A stretch of 64,000 nucleotides of DNA from Gallionellales bacterium GWA2_54_124 (GTDB taxonomy: Bacteria > Pseudomonadota > Gammaproteobacteria > Burkholderiales > Gallionellaceae). Made by a program: the position numbers and the translations under genes. The notes beneath the pieces are model-generated. The model made no database searches and was not told where the DNA came from. It saw only the letters and a list, made by a program, of their open reading frames with translations. The DNA lies in contig MGWO01000002.1 in the NCBI GenBank assembly GCA_001801025.1, positions 1 to 64,000 on the forward strand, written 5' to 3'. Of this stretch, positions 1 through 10,572 are shown piece by piece (the stretch's first letter is position 1; each line of letters begins with the position of its first letter).

Positions 1-220
1 GAGTCGAAGTCTGAGTCGAAGCCAGAGTCGAGTCGAAGTCTGAGTCGAAGCCAGAGTCGAAGCCTGAGCCGAAGCCTGAGTCCAAGCCTGAGTCGAAGCC
101 AGAATCTAAGCCTGAGTCCAAGCCTGAGTCGAAGTCAGAATCTAAGCAAGAGTCTAAGCCTGAGTCCAAGCCAGAGGTTAAGCCAGAGGTGAAACCAGAG
201 GTGAAACCAGAGGTTAAGCC
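1..220 (+). repeat. Degenerate 12-nt coding repeats (ESKP units)
   Basis: About eighteen head-to-tail 12-nt units of the form GAG-TCN-AAG-CCN encode Glu-Ser-Lys-Pro, passing into Glu-Val-Lys-Pro near 175-215. The first 30 bases are repeated almost at once: bases 2-30 and 31-59 are identical 29-mers. Because 29 is not a multiple of three, the reading frame shifts by one between the copies. Confidence 0.85.
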
Positions 221-752
221 AGAGCCTGTTGTTCCCGTCGTTCCAGCGCCACCTTTAGTTTCTCCTCAGGCAACGGAGACTAAAGTTCCTGTGCTGTCGG
301 AACCGTTACGTGTGACACGAACAGGTAATGTAACGAATGTATCGTTGAGCGGTTCGGCCTCATTGCCGGTATTGCCTCCGAATACGGCGACGAATTCGAT
401 GGTCGCGGTGTTTGTAGTGCGCGAAGGGGTGACCACTGCGGCGGAGAATGGCGTTGCGGTATCTCACACCAACATGGGCGTATCGGTTAAGCCGACTGAT
501 AATCCCAATGCGGGTAGTGATGGCGCGGGAAGAATTTTAAACAGCTTCGTCTTCCGGATGCAGTCGGGCGGGCAGGTGTTGAAATTTAATGCGCAAGTGG
601 GCGAAGCCGGTGTGATCGTTACCCCAGTTGGGCCGTCCGCCGCCGCATTAATTGATTCGCAGCGTAATTCTGTCGTTGGCGCCGCTCTGGTATCCAGTCG
701 TCAGTTGAATGTGCCACTTGATCAGATCAAAGCCATTTTCTTTGATATGTAG
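15..752 (+). CDS. C-terminal part of a large repeat-rich surface or secreted protein (partial)
   Basis: The frame ending in TAG at 752 is open back to 15 and continues the protein from beyond the left edge, apart from a one-base frame break in the repeats near base 30. The visible product is a Pro/Glu/Ser/Lys stalk, then a Pro/Val linker, then about 150 residues rich in Val, Ser, Asn and Gly with no Cys and few charges, ending in a hydrophobic Phe-Phe-Asp-Met. That composition resembles the C-terminal end of exported adhesins of the filamentous haemagglutinin or beta-repeat type, but I do not recognise a named domain. A GTG at 189 could be called as a start, but the repeats continue in frame upstream, so I treat it as internal. 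Confidence 0.6.
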   Translation, partial: VEARVESKSESKPESKPEPKPESKPESKPESKPESKPESKSESKQESKPESKPEVKPEVKPEVKPEVKPEPVVPVVPAPPLVSPQATETKVPVLSEPLRVTRTGNVTNVSLSGSASLPVLPPNTATNSMVAVFVVREGVTTAAENGVAVSHTNMGVSVKPTDNPNAGSDGAGRILNSFVFRMQSGGQVLKFNAQVGEAGVIVTPVGPSAAALIDSQRNSVVGAALVSSRQLNVPLDQIKAIFFDM

Positions 753-777
753 TATTAATGCGGCGAGGAAGTTCGGT

Positions 778-815
778 TAAAAAGGGGATAGACGCAAAAT
801 ATCTGCGTGTATCCC
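778..815 (-). terminator. Intrinsic terminator of the EAL-domain gene
   Basis: Positions 783-795 and 803-815 form a 13-bp stem with one mismatch and a 7-nt loop. Read on the minus strand the stem is followed by five Ts, so it serves the gene ending at 870. It could also slow plus-strand transcription from the gene ending at 752. Confidence 0.8.
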
Positions 816-869
816 CCTCAGTTGGGTCGCATTGCCGCGCAAGTTGGATCGGCTAAGTCCGTGCTAACG

Positions 870-3800
870 TTACTCCACAGGGCGTTTTAATATTTCATAG
901 CGCACAAATGCTTCACGGATCATGGCGGTGAGTGCTTCGTTTTCCCATGGCTTGGTGATGAACTGGTAAATTTCACCTTTGTTAATCGCATCGGTCAATG
1001 TGCCGATTTCGGTGTAACCAGACAATATCATTCGCACCACATTAGGGTGCATCGTCTTTACACGGCGCAGAAACTCGACGCCGCTCATCCCGGGCATACG
1101 CTGATCCGAGAGTACAACGTTGACCTGATGTTTAGCCATGATCTCCAGACCTTCCTCTGCACTGGTTGCCGTTAGAATTTGATAGCCCTCGCGCCGCAGG
1201 ATGCGCTTGAGTGATAACAGCACGTTTTCTTCATCATCGACCAGCAGCAGAATTTTCTCCGACTTGTTATCAGTCATCATTTTTCCGCGCACCAGCAATT
1301 GGGCGAATTCTTCAGCGGGCAGGGGGGCGCTATACAGATATCCTTGCATTTCCTTACAGTTTACCGAGCGCAAATAGCCTAATTGCGCCTCTGTTTCGAC
1401 GCCTTCTGCGATGGTGGTCATTCCCAGTGTTCTGCCCAGTGCAATGATCGCCTGTACGATCGCCGCATCGTTTGGATCCTGCGTGATGTTGCTGACAAAT
1501 GACTGATCAATTTTTAGTTTATCTACCGGAAATTGTTTAAGGTAGGACAGGCTGGAGTAGCCCGTGCCGAAATCGTCGATCGACAGGTGCAGTCCCATCG
1601 CTTTGAACTTATTCATGATGGCAACGGTTTCGCGTACATTTTTCATGATCGCGCTCTCGGTAAATTCGAGTTCCAGATACCGGGCATTAAGACCTGAGTC
1701 GTGTAGCGCCAGACTGACTATTTCCGGTAAGTCAGATTGATGCAGTTGCAAGGGGGAGAGATTGATCGCGATGGTTAGCTCGACATTCTTCTCCAGATGC
1801 CACAGCTGCATTTGCCGGCAGGCTTCACGGATGACCCATGTGCCCATCGGAATGATCAGCCCGGTTTCTTCGGCAACTGAAATAAATTCGCTCGGGGCGA
1901 TGATGCCGCGTTCAGGATGATTGATGCGGATCAGCGCTTCTGCACCGATAATTTGCTCCGTAATAATGTCGACCTGCGGTTGATAATGCAGTACCAGCCT
2001 GTCCTGTGAGATGGCATTGCGCAATTCGGCCCCCATGGTCAGCAGTTTGTGCGCATGCTCGTTCATACTTGATGAATAGAATCTAAAGCTATTTCTGACG
2101 CCGCACTGTTTCGCGTCCGCTAAGGCGGCATCGGCATGTTTCATCAGCGTAGTGGCGTCGTTGCCGTCGATCGGATATACCGAAATCCCCATCCGTGCAG
2201 ACAGTTGTACTGATTGGTCTGCAACGCTCAGCGGTTGATAAATCCTTTGTGCAATGAGTTCGGCCGTGCGGTTAATTTCTTCGCTGGTATTAAGATCGGG
2301 TAGCGCGATGACAAAGGTATCCGCCGACAGGCGTGAAACGCTGGCTTGTGCCGGTGCCGCTTCCATCAACCGTTTTGCAGTGGCAATCAGAATCTGATCG
2401 CCGCCTGCATGACTGAACATATCGTTTATTGTGTGGAAGTGATCCAGGTTGAGGAAGATGACGCCGATGAAACGCTCGTATTGTCTGGCATGGGTGATGG
2501 AGCTTTCAATGCGATCTTCCAGCAATGAGCGGTTAGGCAAGTCAGTCAGTGCATCGTAGTGCTTCAGGTGATCGAGTTCTGCCAGTGCCTTTTTTTGCAG
2601 CAGATCGCTAAATACTGCGAAATAATTGACCACCCGGCCTGAGGTATCTTTGACGGCATTAATGCTGCTCCATTCGGGATAAATTTCGCCGTTTTTACGA
2701 CGATTCCAGATTTCTCCCTGCCAGCTTCCTTGTAGTTCTAGGCTGCGCCACAGCGAACGAAAAAAATCATGATCCTGCTTTTCCGATTTCAGGATGCGCG
2801 GATTTTTGCCAATCACTTCTTCACTGGTGTAACCGGTAATTTCACAGAAAGCCTGATTGACGCGGACGATATTGTTGTCATGGTCGGTGATGACCATCGC
2901 ATCTGCGCTGCGGGAAAATACCTGTTCTGCCAGTTTTAGCTCTGTCTCCTGCTGTCGTTTTATGTTGTTGATATAGATTTGCTTAAGTGCAAAAGAAATA
3001 TCTTCACTCAATTCCTTCAGTAATAGGATCACTTCGTGATCGAAAAAATTGACGGTATCTGCATAGACCATCAGTGCACCGCGAAAATCAGGCGCATTGA
3101 TCGGTAACGAAATATTGCCGCGCAGATTGTATTGGGCGGCGGCTTCATGCCATGTGCGAGAGATAGGATCGTTTAAAAAATCATCGACGACCACGATACG
3201 ATTTTCATTGATCGCAGTGCCCGCCGGGCCTTGCGCGCCGGATAAGCCGGCTTGTGTGCTGAGCGAGATCCCTTTCACGTAATCACGTGCCTGACCTGCA
3301 ATCGCGACGGGAACAACCTGCTGTTCGTCATTTTCACGGCCTATCCATGAAAGCCGAAAACCGCTAAAGCTCTGAATTATTTCGCAAATTTTATCTAGCA
3401 GTGACTGTATATCCTGCAGGTGGATGATGGCCGAATTGACTTGGCTTAACACCTCGTAGAGCTGGGCTTTACGCTGTAATGCCTTATTCATCTGATATTC
3501 GTGCGTGACATCCTGAAATATCCCGATCACCCCGCCGATGTGTCCTTGCCCATCGTGCCAGGGGGATTTGCTGATTTGTACCCACGTTTGATGACTGCCA
3601 GCGAGATAGGGGCCGACCCTTGTGATGGTCTGGTCTGACTCAATGACGCGGGCATCGTCTTCGCGGTAACTCTGCGCAAGGCTGGTAGGGTAGAAATCTA
3701 AATCCGACTTGCCCGCTATCTCCGATTGCGGGATACCCAAATCATCGGCGTAGGATTTGTTGCAGGCAATGTAGTCGGAGCGGGTGTCCTTGATAAATAC

Positions 3801-4697
3801 CTTCAGTGGCAAGTTGTCGAGCAGATCCAGAAAGGGACGTTTCCATGCCATGATGGATTCGGCCAGCTGACGATTGAGCATATCGGCTTGCAATTGATTC
3901 AGTTTGCTTGACTGACTATTGATGATAGCCTGCAGAATATCGACATAGTCTTCTTCAAACGGTTTGACGACATCGTGTTCGGTCAGTACTCCGATCACTT
4001 GCCCTGTGTCATCTTCGACGACTAACCGTCTGATGCTCTCATCCTGCATTTTTTTTGCAGCATCCTTGAGTTGAGTTTGACGTGTCACTTTCGCGACCGG
4101 CTTGGACATGACCTCTCGCAAAACGCGTCGGGGATCGTCTTGCCCAAACAGGCGTACGATATCGCGCTCGGTGAGGATGCCTGTAGTGCAGCGATTTTCA
4201 CCGACCAGTACATAGTCCATTTTTATTTTGGTCATCGCGTTTGCCGCATCGGCTACACTGGCCTGTTCGCTTAACATGAGAATGTCTGTACTCATTGCGC
4301 TGCCGACATCGCGTAATTGCAGGAAATGTTCGATACTGGCCTGATTGCGAAAATCGGTTTCGCTGACGATGCCTGTCGTGTTGCCGTGTTCGTCAATGAC
4401 CCGTAAATGCCGGATGCTGTGTTTGATCAGCGTGTGGTAGGCCTCGGACTTGCTGGCGGTTTGTTCAATCGAACGCAGCGGGGTGCTCATCAGTTCGACG
4501 ACCGGTTGTGCGGTTGTGGATCCGCTGGCTGTGCCGCGGACGACATCACGTTCGGTGAGTATGCCGACAGGAATGTCATTTTCGACCACCAGCAGGCAAC
4601 TTATCTGCATGCGTTGCATCATTTCGGTGGCGACGGACATCGATTGCCTAAGATCAATTTGGGCCACGTTGCGTGTCATGATATTGGCAATAGTCAT
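870..4697 (-). CDS. CBS-PAS-GAF-PAS-GGDEF-EAL-REC cyclic-di-GMP phosphodiesterase
   Basis: A 1275-residue cytoplasmic signalling protein. In order it has four CBS motifs (about 5-250), PAS (about 285-400), GAF (about 415-575), PAS (about 590-710), GGDEF (about 720-880), EAL (about 895-1135) and a C-terminal receiver from about 1148. The diguanylate cyclase signature is degenerate (SADTF where GGDEF is expected), so this domain is probably regulatory. The EAL domain keeps EALIR, the DDFGTGYSS loop and EGVET, so c-di-GMP hydrolysis is likely. The receiver keeps the acidic pair VDDEE, the phospho-acceptor Asp near 1198 in SDQRMPG and KPW. No transmembrane segment is seen. It faces the REC-HD-GYP gene across about 135 bases, and the two receivers are clearly related. 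CBS domains often bind adenine nucleotides, and PAS/GAF could sense redox or small ligands. Confidence 0.9.
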   Translation of the reverse strand: MTIANIMTRNVAQIDLRQSMSVATEMMQRMQISCLLVVENDIPVGILTERDVVRGTASGSTTAQPVVELMSTPLRSIEQTASKSEAYHTLIKHSIRHLRVIDEHGNTTGIVSETDFRNQASIEHFLQLRDVGSAMSTDILMLSEQASVADAANAMTKIKMDYVLVGENRCTTGILTERDIVRLFGQDDPRRVLREVMSKPVAKVTRQTQLKDAAKKMQDESIRRLVVEDDTGQVIGVLTEHDVVKPFEEDYVDILQAIINSQSSKLNQLQADMLNRQLAESIMAWKRPFLDLLDNLPLKVFIKDTRSDYIACNKSYADDLGIPQSEIAGKSDLDFYPTSLAQSYREDDARVIESDQTITRVGPYLAGSHQTWVQISKSPWHDGQGHIGGVIGIFQDVTHEYQMNKALQRKAQLYEVLSQVNSAIIHLQDIQSLLDKICEIIQSFSGFRLSWIGRENDEQQVVPVAIAGQARDYVKGISLSTQAGLSGAQGPAGTAINENRIVVVDDFLNDPISRTWHEAAAQYNLRGNISLPINAPDFRGALMVYADTVNFFDHEVILLLKELSEDISFALKQIYINNIKRQQETELKLAEQVFSRSADAMVITDHDNNIVRVNQAFCEITGYTSEEVIGKNPRILKSEKQDHDFFRSLWRSLELQGSWQGEIWNRRKNGEIYPEWSSINAVKDTSGRVVNYFAVFSDLLQKKALAELDHLKHYDALTDLPNRSLLEDRIESSITHARQYERFIGVIFLNLDHFHTINDMFSHAGGDQILIATAKRLMEAAPAQASVSRLSADTFVIALPDLNTSEEINRTAELIAQRIYQPLSVADQSVQLSARMGISVYPIDGNDATTLMKHADAALADAKQCGVRNSFRFYSSSMNEHAHKLLTMGAELRNAISQDRLVLHYQPQVDIITEQIIGAEALIRINHPERGIIAPSEFISVAEETGLIIPMGTWVIREACRQMQLWHLEKNVELTIAINLSPLQLHQSDLPEIVSLALHDSGLNARYLELEFTESAIMKNVRETVAIMNKFKAMGLHLSIDDFGTGYSSLSYLKQFPVDKLKIDQSFVSNITQDPNDAAIVQAIIALGRTLGMTTIAEGVETEAQLGYLRSVNCKEMQGYLYSAPLPAEEFAQLLVRGKMMTDNKSEKILLLVDDEENVLLSLKRILRREGYQILTATSAEEGLEIMAKHQVNVVLSDQRMPGMSGVEFLRRVKTMHPNVVRMILSGYTEIGTLTDAINKGEIYQFITKPWENEALTAMIREAFVRYEILKRPVE

Positions 4698-4833
4698 TTC
4701 AGGTGGCCTCCGGAGTTTCAGACGTCAGTTTGTTGCTACACAGATATTGCTGCTCATGGTATCAATTTTCTGTTGATTGGACATCAATTCAGTCGCAGAA
4801 TACCACTACGCCTTCCATTCGTACTTTTCTTCG

Positions 4834-6150
4834 ATGAATTCTTCAGTCATTCCGTCCGCAGCAGTCCCTGCGCTGATTCTCTGTGTGGATGATGAACCCA
4901 ATATTTTGAGTGCCCTGCAACGTCTGTTGCGACGCAACGGCTATAAAGTGCTGACGGCACAGAGTGGTGCTGAAGGCCTTTCGCTGCTGACTCAGCACGC
5001 GGTTGATCTGGTCATTTCAGATATGCGCATGCCGCAAATGGATGGCGCACAATTTCTCGAACAGGTACGGCAGCACTATCCTGACACGGTGCGTGTACTG
5101 CTGACGGGCTATGCCGATGTTGAATCGACTATGGCGGCGATCAACAAGGGCGAAATTTATCGTTATATTGCCAAACCCTGGGATGACAGCGACGTGCTGT
5201 TGCTGTTGAAGCATGCGATGGAACGCAAGTTGCTATTACAGGAAAAGCAGCGGCTGGAATTGTTGACTTTTCAGCAAAATGAAGCCTTGAAGACGCTCAA
5301 TGCCAGTCTTGAGATCAAAGTGCAAGAACGCACTGTATCGCTGCAGCGTGCGCTGCAGGCACTTGAGGGCTCCAATGAACAGCTCAGACGAAATTTTCTC
5401 ACTTCCGTGGCGATATTCTCCAATCTGATGGAGTTGCGTGCGGGCAGTATAGGCGGACATTCCAGACGTGTTGCCGATCTGGCGCGCAAGCTTGCAACAC
5501 AGATGGGACTACTGCCTGAGGAGGTGCAGGATGTCGTGCTGGCAGGGCTGTTGCATGATATTGGAAAAATCGGTCTGCCTGATGCCCTGCTGGATAAGCC
5601 GTTCCCTTCGCTGAGCCATACGGAACAGCAGGAAGTGATGCGTCATCCGGTTATTGCACAGACGGCGCTGATGCCGCTGGATAAGCTCAAGGGCGCGGCC
5701 CTTATTATCCGTTCGCATCACGAGCGTTTCGATGGATTGGGTTTTCCCGATGGGCTTGCCGGTTTTGCGATTCCGCTGGGGGCGCGTATTTTACAGGTTG
5801 CCAATGATTACGATGGGCTGCAGCACGGCAATATACTCAGTGCACGGATCACGCAGACCAAAGCGTTTAAATTTATCATTGACGCGGGAGGTAAACGATA
5901 CGATCCCACGGTGGTGCAGGCGTTCAAAGACCTGTTTAGTGGAACGCTCGCTACACAGGAAGTCGTGGTAAAGATTCACTCAGCCCAGCTGAAAAAAGGC
6001 ATGGTGCTGGCAAAAGATATCGTTACGCGGGAAGGGCTGCTGCTGCTGAGTCAGGATCATGTGCTGGACGATGCGCTGATTGAACAGATGATCAGGTTTG
6101 AACACACGGAAAAATATGTACTGACCTTCTGGGTCAAGTCGCAAGAATGA
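4834..6150 (+). CDS. Response regulator with HD-GYP c-di-GMP phosphodiesterase domain
   Basis: REC-HD-GYP protein of the RpfG type, 438 residues from the ATG at 4834. An in-frame TTG at 4777 would add 19 residues, but neither start has a good ribosome site. The receiver (about 14-130) has VDDE, phospho-acceptor Asp63 and KPW, followed by a coiled coil (about 145-195). The HD-GYP domain has GGHSRRV, LLHDIGKIG and HHERFDGLGFP; the last motif has Phe where the family name residue Tyr is usual. The expected activity is c-di-GMP hydrolysis when phosphorylated. The stop overlaps the start of the hemerythrin kinase gene (ATGA), so that kinase and the next one are the natural phosphodonors. Confidence 0.88.
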   Translation: MNSSVIPSAAVPALILCVDDEPNILSALQRLLRRNGYKVLTAQSGAEGLSLLTQHAVDLVISDMRMPQMDGAQFLEQVRQHYPDTVRVLLTGYADVESTMAAINKGEIYRYIAKPWDDSDVLLLLKHAMERKLLLQEKQRLELLTFQQNEALKTLNASLEIKVQERTVSLQRALQALEGSNEQLRRNFLTSVAIFSNLMELRAGSIGGHSRRVADLARKLATQMGLLPEEVQDVVLAGLLHDIGKIGLPDALLDKPFPSLSHTEQQEVMRHPVIAQTALMPLDKLKGAALIIRSHHERFDGLGFPDGLAGFAIPLGARILQVANDYDGLQHGNILSARITQTKAFKFIIDAGGKRYDPTVVQAFKDLFSGTLATQEVVVKIHSAQLKKGMVLAKDIVTREGLLLLSQDHVLDDALIEQMIRFEHTEKYVLTFWVKSQE

Positions 6151-7679
6151 AGGGCACAGGTATGCAGGACTTTCCAAAGGTTGAGGCATTTGTCTGGAGC
6201 GATAAACTCGTGACCGGCATTGATGAGGTCGATGATCAGCATCGACATCTGGTTAAGTTAATCAATGAAATTGGTAGTCTGTGTGCGGTGGCAGCTGACA
6301 GCAGTCAGATTAAGCCTGTGCTGAACGAGCTGGTGGGATATGCGCAGCATCATTTTGCCACCGAAGAACAGCTGATGCAGCAGTATGGGGTCAGTGCGGC
6401 TCATCAGGAAAATCATCTTAAAGCGCATAACGCGTTTCGTAAACAAGTTACGCTGGCCGTCGGTATCATTGAAACATCTCCGCAAAATTCGATGAATTTG
6501 CTGGCGCAGTTGCTTGAATATCTGACGCGCTGGTTATTGCAGCACATCATGGTGGTGGACTTGCGTTTAGCCCGTGAAATTCAGGCGTTGCAGGCAGGAG
6601 CTACGCCTGAGTCGGCTGCTAGTCAGGCCTCGGCTACGGTATCCCGTTCGGGGGATGTCATGCTTGAAGCATTAAATACGCTTTACAGCAAAATCGGCGA
6701 GAAGACAGTCGAGGTTATGCAGACCAATCAGGCGCTGGAAAAAGAACGCGAAGCCTTGCGCGATTTGAACGAGCAGCTGGAATTACGTGTTCAGCAGCGA
6801 ACCGCTGCACTGGAGAGTGCGAACACGCAGTTGCTGCACAATAATCTGGAATTGAAACGCCTGAATCAGAAACTTGAGAGTGCACAGAGTCAATTGCTGC
6901 AGGCTGAAAAAATGGCGTCGGTAGGTCAGCTTGCGGCCGGTGTTGCCCACGAGATCAATAATCCCATCGGTTTCGTCAACTCTAATTTGAGCACGCTGGA
7001 TCAGTATGTAGGCGATATCGCACGCGTGTTGCAAGTCTATGAACTAGCGGAGACTGCGCTGGCGCCTGCGGCACTCGTCAAAGTGCAGGACGCTAAACAG
7101 GGCGTCGATCTGCCCTATCTGCTGGAGGATATTCCAAAATTACTGCATGAATCACAGGACGGTCTGGCGCGGGTCAAACGCATTATTCAGGACTTGCGCA
7201 ATTTCTCGCATATGGATGAAACGCTCTGGCAAAGTGTCAATCTCGAACAGAGTATGGACAGTACGCTCAACGTTGCCTGGAATGAGATTAAATACAAAGC
7301 CGAGGTGGTCAAGGAGTATGCCGGACTGCCTGAGGTTGAATGCATGCCATCGCAGATCAATCAGGTCTTTATGAATTTGCTGGTTAATGCGGCACAATCC
7401 ATTGAGCATCGCGGCACGATTACGATTCGTACAGGTAAAAGTGGTGCCGATGCGTGGTTTGAAGTGGCCGATACCGGCAAGGGGATTCCAGCTGAGAATT
7501 TGCACCAGATATTCGACCCGTTTTTTACGACCAAGCCGGTGGGGCAGGGAACGGGACTGGGGCTGTCTGTTTCCTACGGTATTGTGCAAAAGCACGGCGG
7601 GCGGATCGAAGTCAAGAGTGCGCCGGGGAAGGGGACGGCGATGCGTGTGTGGTTGCCCTTTAAACATCAGGCGGATTAA
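6147..7679 (+). CDS. Hemerythrin-domain sensor histidine kinase
   Basis: 510 residues without transmembrane segments. Residues about 10-140 are a bacteriohemerythrin domain with the usual spaced ligands ([23 protein letters not shown] and a late HIMVVD), which would bind a di-iron centre and so O2 or iron status. A coiled coil follows (about 190-250). The kinase core has phospho-acceptor His268 in [11 protein letters not shown], an N box ([10 protein letters not shown]) and G boxes (DTGKGIP, GTGLGLS). It starts inside the stop of the REC-HD-GYP gene, indicating translational coupling. A 4-nt gap separates it from the next kinase, whose core is closely related. It has no receiver of its own. 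Confidence 0.88.
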   Translation: MKGTGMQDFPKVEAFVWSDKLVTGIDEVDDQHRHLVKLINEIGSLCAVAADSSQIKPVLNELVGYAQHHFATEEQLMQQYGVSAAHQENHLKAHNAFRKQVTLAVGIIETSPQNSMNLLAQLLEYLTRWLLQHIMVVDLRLAREIQALQAGATPESAASQASATVSRSGDVMLEALNTLYSKIGEKTVEVMQTNQALEKEREALRDLNEQLELRVQQRTAALESANTQLLHNNLELKRLNQKLESAQSQLLQAEKMASVGQLAAGVAHEINNPIGFVNSNLSTLDQYVGDIARVLQVYELAETALAPAALVKVQDAKQGVDLPYLLEDIPKLLHESQDGLARVKRIIQDLRNFSHMDETLWQSVNLEQSMDSTLNVAWNEIKYKAEVVKEYAGLPEVECMPSQINQVFMNLLVNAAQSIEHRGTITIRTGKSGADAWFEVADTGKGIPAENLHQIFDPFFTTKPVGQGTGLGLSVSYGIVQKHGGRIEVKSAPGKGTAMRVWLPFKHQAD

Positions 7680-7683
7680 CCGG

Positions 7684-9420
7684 ATGGACGAATCCTTTGA
7701 TGCACTGTTAAAACTGGAGAATCAGTTTAACTTTTTGTTGCGCTTTGCCAATGACATCATATTTTTGATGGATGATGAAGGCAATATTCTGGAAGCTAAC
7801 GACGCGTCGGTGCAAACTTACGGCTGGTCTCTGGTCGAGTTGCTGACCCGTAATATCCGCGATCTGCAAGATCCTGCCGTGACCGCCTCGGCGCCGTGTT
7901 GCAAAGCCACCGATGCGGGGGGGTTGTTTGAAACACGCCACATGCGGCGTGACGGTTCGACTTTTCCTGTTGAAGTGAGTAGCCGGTTTTTCGAGCATGA
8001 GGGGCGCAATTATCAGCAAAGCATTGTGCGTGACATCACGCAACGGGAAAAAATGCAGAACCGTTTGGCACGCGATGCGAAGCGTTTTGAAGGGTTGTTG
8101 AAACTTAACGAGGCGGCGAGCGAAATGCCGGAAAGGGAGTTTATGCAGTTCGGCCTGGAGTGGGTAGAGACGCTAACGGGCAGCAAAATTGCTTTTATTC
8201 ACTTCGTCAATGACGATCAGGAAAGCATCGAATTGGTGGCATGGTCAAAAGCAACACGGGAAAAGTATTGCACGGCAGGATATGACACGCATTATCCGGC
8301 TTCACAGGCTGGCATTTGGGCTGATTCGCTGCGCCAGCGTCAGTCTCTCATCTTCAATGACTACGCTAGTTTTTCCGGTAAACGCGGATTGCCGGAAGGC
8401 CACTCAGCGCTGATCAGACTGATCAGCGTTCCGGTTGTAGAAGGCGAAAAAGTGCGGGTTATTCTGGGCGTAGGTAACAAGGAAACCGATTACGATAGCG
8501 AGGATGTGGAAATTGCCCGACTATTCGGCAACGATATGTGGCGGATCATCCGTCGCCAACGTCTGGAAACCGAGTTGACATCCAATCTTGAGCAACAGCG
8601 CTCGTTGAATAAAAAACTGGAGGAGGCGCAAAGCCATTTGCTGCAATCTGAAAAAATGGCGTCATTAGGGCAGCTCTCTGCCGGTGTTGCACATGAACTG
8701 AACAATCCGATCGGTTTTGTTTATTCCAATATGGGGACGCTGGAAGTCTATCTGAACGATATTTTTTCCATCAATTCGGCTTATGAGGCGCTTGAGCTGG
8801 AGTCTGACACCGATTCAAAGGCGCTCGAACAGGTGCGTCAGCTCAAAAGGACGGTCGATTACGACTATATTAAGCAGGACATCTTTCAGTTGATGTCGCA
8901 ATCGAAAGACGGATTGGCCAGAATGCGCAAAATCGTGCAGGATTTAAAGGATTTTTCTCATGTCGGCGAAGAAGGCTGGCAATGGGCTGATTTGCACAAG
9001 GGGCTGGATTCAACGCTTAACATCGTATGGAATGAACTTAAATATAAATGCCGGATCGTCAAGGAGTACGGGGTGCTCCCGCAGGTATATTGCATGGCAT
9101 CGCAGATCAATCAGGTATTTATGAATCTGCTGGTTAATGCCGGGCAGGCGATACAAAATTCCGGCGTGATCACGATTCGTACCGGCGCAGAGCCCGATGG
9201 CGTGTGGGTTGAGATCGCCGATACAGGTCAGGGGATGACGGCTGAACAGATGAGGCGAATTTTTGAACCCTTTTATACGACTAAACCTGTCGGCGAAGGG
9301 ACTGGGCTTGGCCTTTCGCTCTCTTACGGCATTATTCAAAAGCACAACGGTCGTATTGAGGTGAAAAGCGAGCTCGGCAAAGGAAGCGTCATGCATATTT
9401 GGCTGCCAAAAACAGTATAA
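7684..9420 (+). CDS. PAS-GAF sensor histidine kinase
   Basis: 578 residues from the ATG at 7684; the frame is open further upstream, but that part overlaps the preceding kinase gene. A PAS domain (about 12-125) is followed by a GAF domain (about 130-300), a short coiled coil, and a kinase core with His337 in SAGVAHELNNP, an N box NLLVNAGQAI and DTGQGMT/GTGLGLS. The core matches the preceding kinase almost segment by segment, including the shared TTKPVG and QKH motifs near the end, so the pair probably arose by duplication with different sensor modules. Cytoplasmic. Likely partners are the receivers of the HD-GYP and EAL proteins. Confidence 0.85.
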   Translation: MDESFDALLKLENQFNFLLRFANDIIFLMDDEGNILEANDASVQTYGWSLVELLTRNIRDLQDPAVTASAPCCKATDAGGLFETRHMRRDGSTFPVEVSSRFFEHEGRNYQQSIVRDITQREKMQNRLARDAKRFEGLLKLNEAASEMPEREFMQFGLEWVETLTGSKIAFIHFVNDDQESIELVAWSKATREKYCTAGYDTHYPASQAGIWADSLRQRQSLIFNDYASFSGKRGLPEGHSALIRLISVPVVEGEKVRVILGVGNKETDYDSEDVEIARLFGNDMWRIIRRQRLETELTSNLEQQRSLNKKLEEAQSHLLQSEKMASLGQLSAGVAHELNNPIGFVYSNMGTLEVYLNDIFSINSAYEALELESDTDSKALEQVRQLKRTVDYDYIKQDIFQLMSQSKDGLARMRKIVQDLKDFSHVGEEGWQWADLHKGLDSTLNIVWNELKYKCRIVKEYGVLPQVYCMASQINQVFMNLLVNAGQAIQNSGVITIRTGAEPDGVWVEIADTGQGMTAEQMRRIFEPFYTTKPVGEGTGLGLSLSYGIIQKHNGRIEVKSELGKGSVMHIWLPKTV

Positions 9421-9477
9421 AATGAGAACTCCGTCAGCCTTTGGGATTGTAAAATTCAAAATTCACATTTAAGTCAA

Positions 9478-10471
<994 letters not shown>

Positions 10472-10506
10472 TTTCAGTTTTACTTTCATTTAATTTTGTT
10501 CGTGTG

Positions 10507-10546
10507 CAACGGGTTGATTTACCCGTTGGCACCAGATGCGTATAAT
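10507..10546 (+). promoter_or_regulatory. guaB promoter region with inverted repeat
   Basis: A consensus -10 TATAAT lies at 10541-10546, 26 bases before the guaB ATG, with a weak -35 (TTTACC, 10518-10523) at 17-bp spacing. A perfect 8-bp inverted repeat (CAACGGGT at 10507-10514, ACCCGTTG at 10521-10528) overlaps the -35. It is not followed by a T run, so an operator is more likely than a glnB terminator. Confidence 0.55.
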
Positions 10547-10572
10547 GCGCGTTTTGCCGAGGTCTGTTTCCC

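Noticed and set aside
1..206. CRISPR or noncoding satellite
   Set aside because: Units are a contiguous 12-nt codon repeat with no spacers and continue into a coding frame.
4407..4892. 161-codon plus-strand frame over the start of the EAL gene
   Set aside because: It lies antisense to conserved CBS motifs, is His/Arg/Cys-rich and has no ribosome site or family; it is a shadow frame.
7152..7667. 171-codon minus-strand frame in the hemerythrin kinase
   Set aside because: It is antisense to the conserved kinase core; composition is typical of a reverse-frame shadow.
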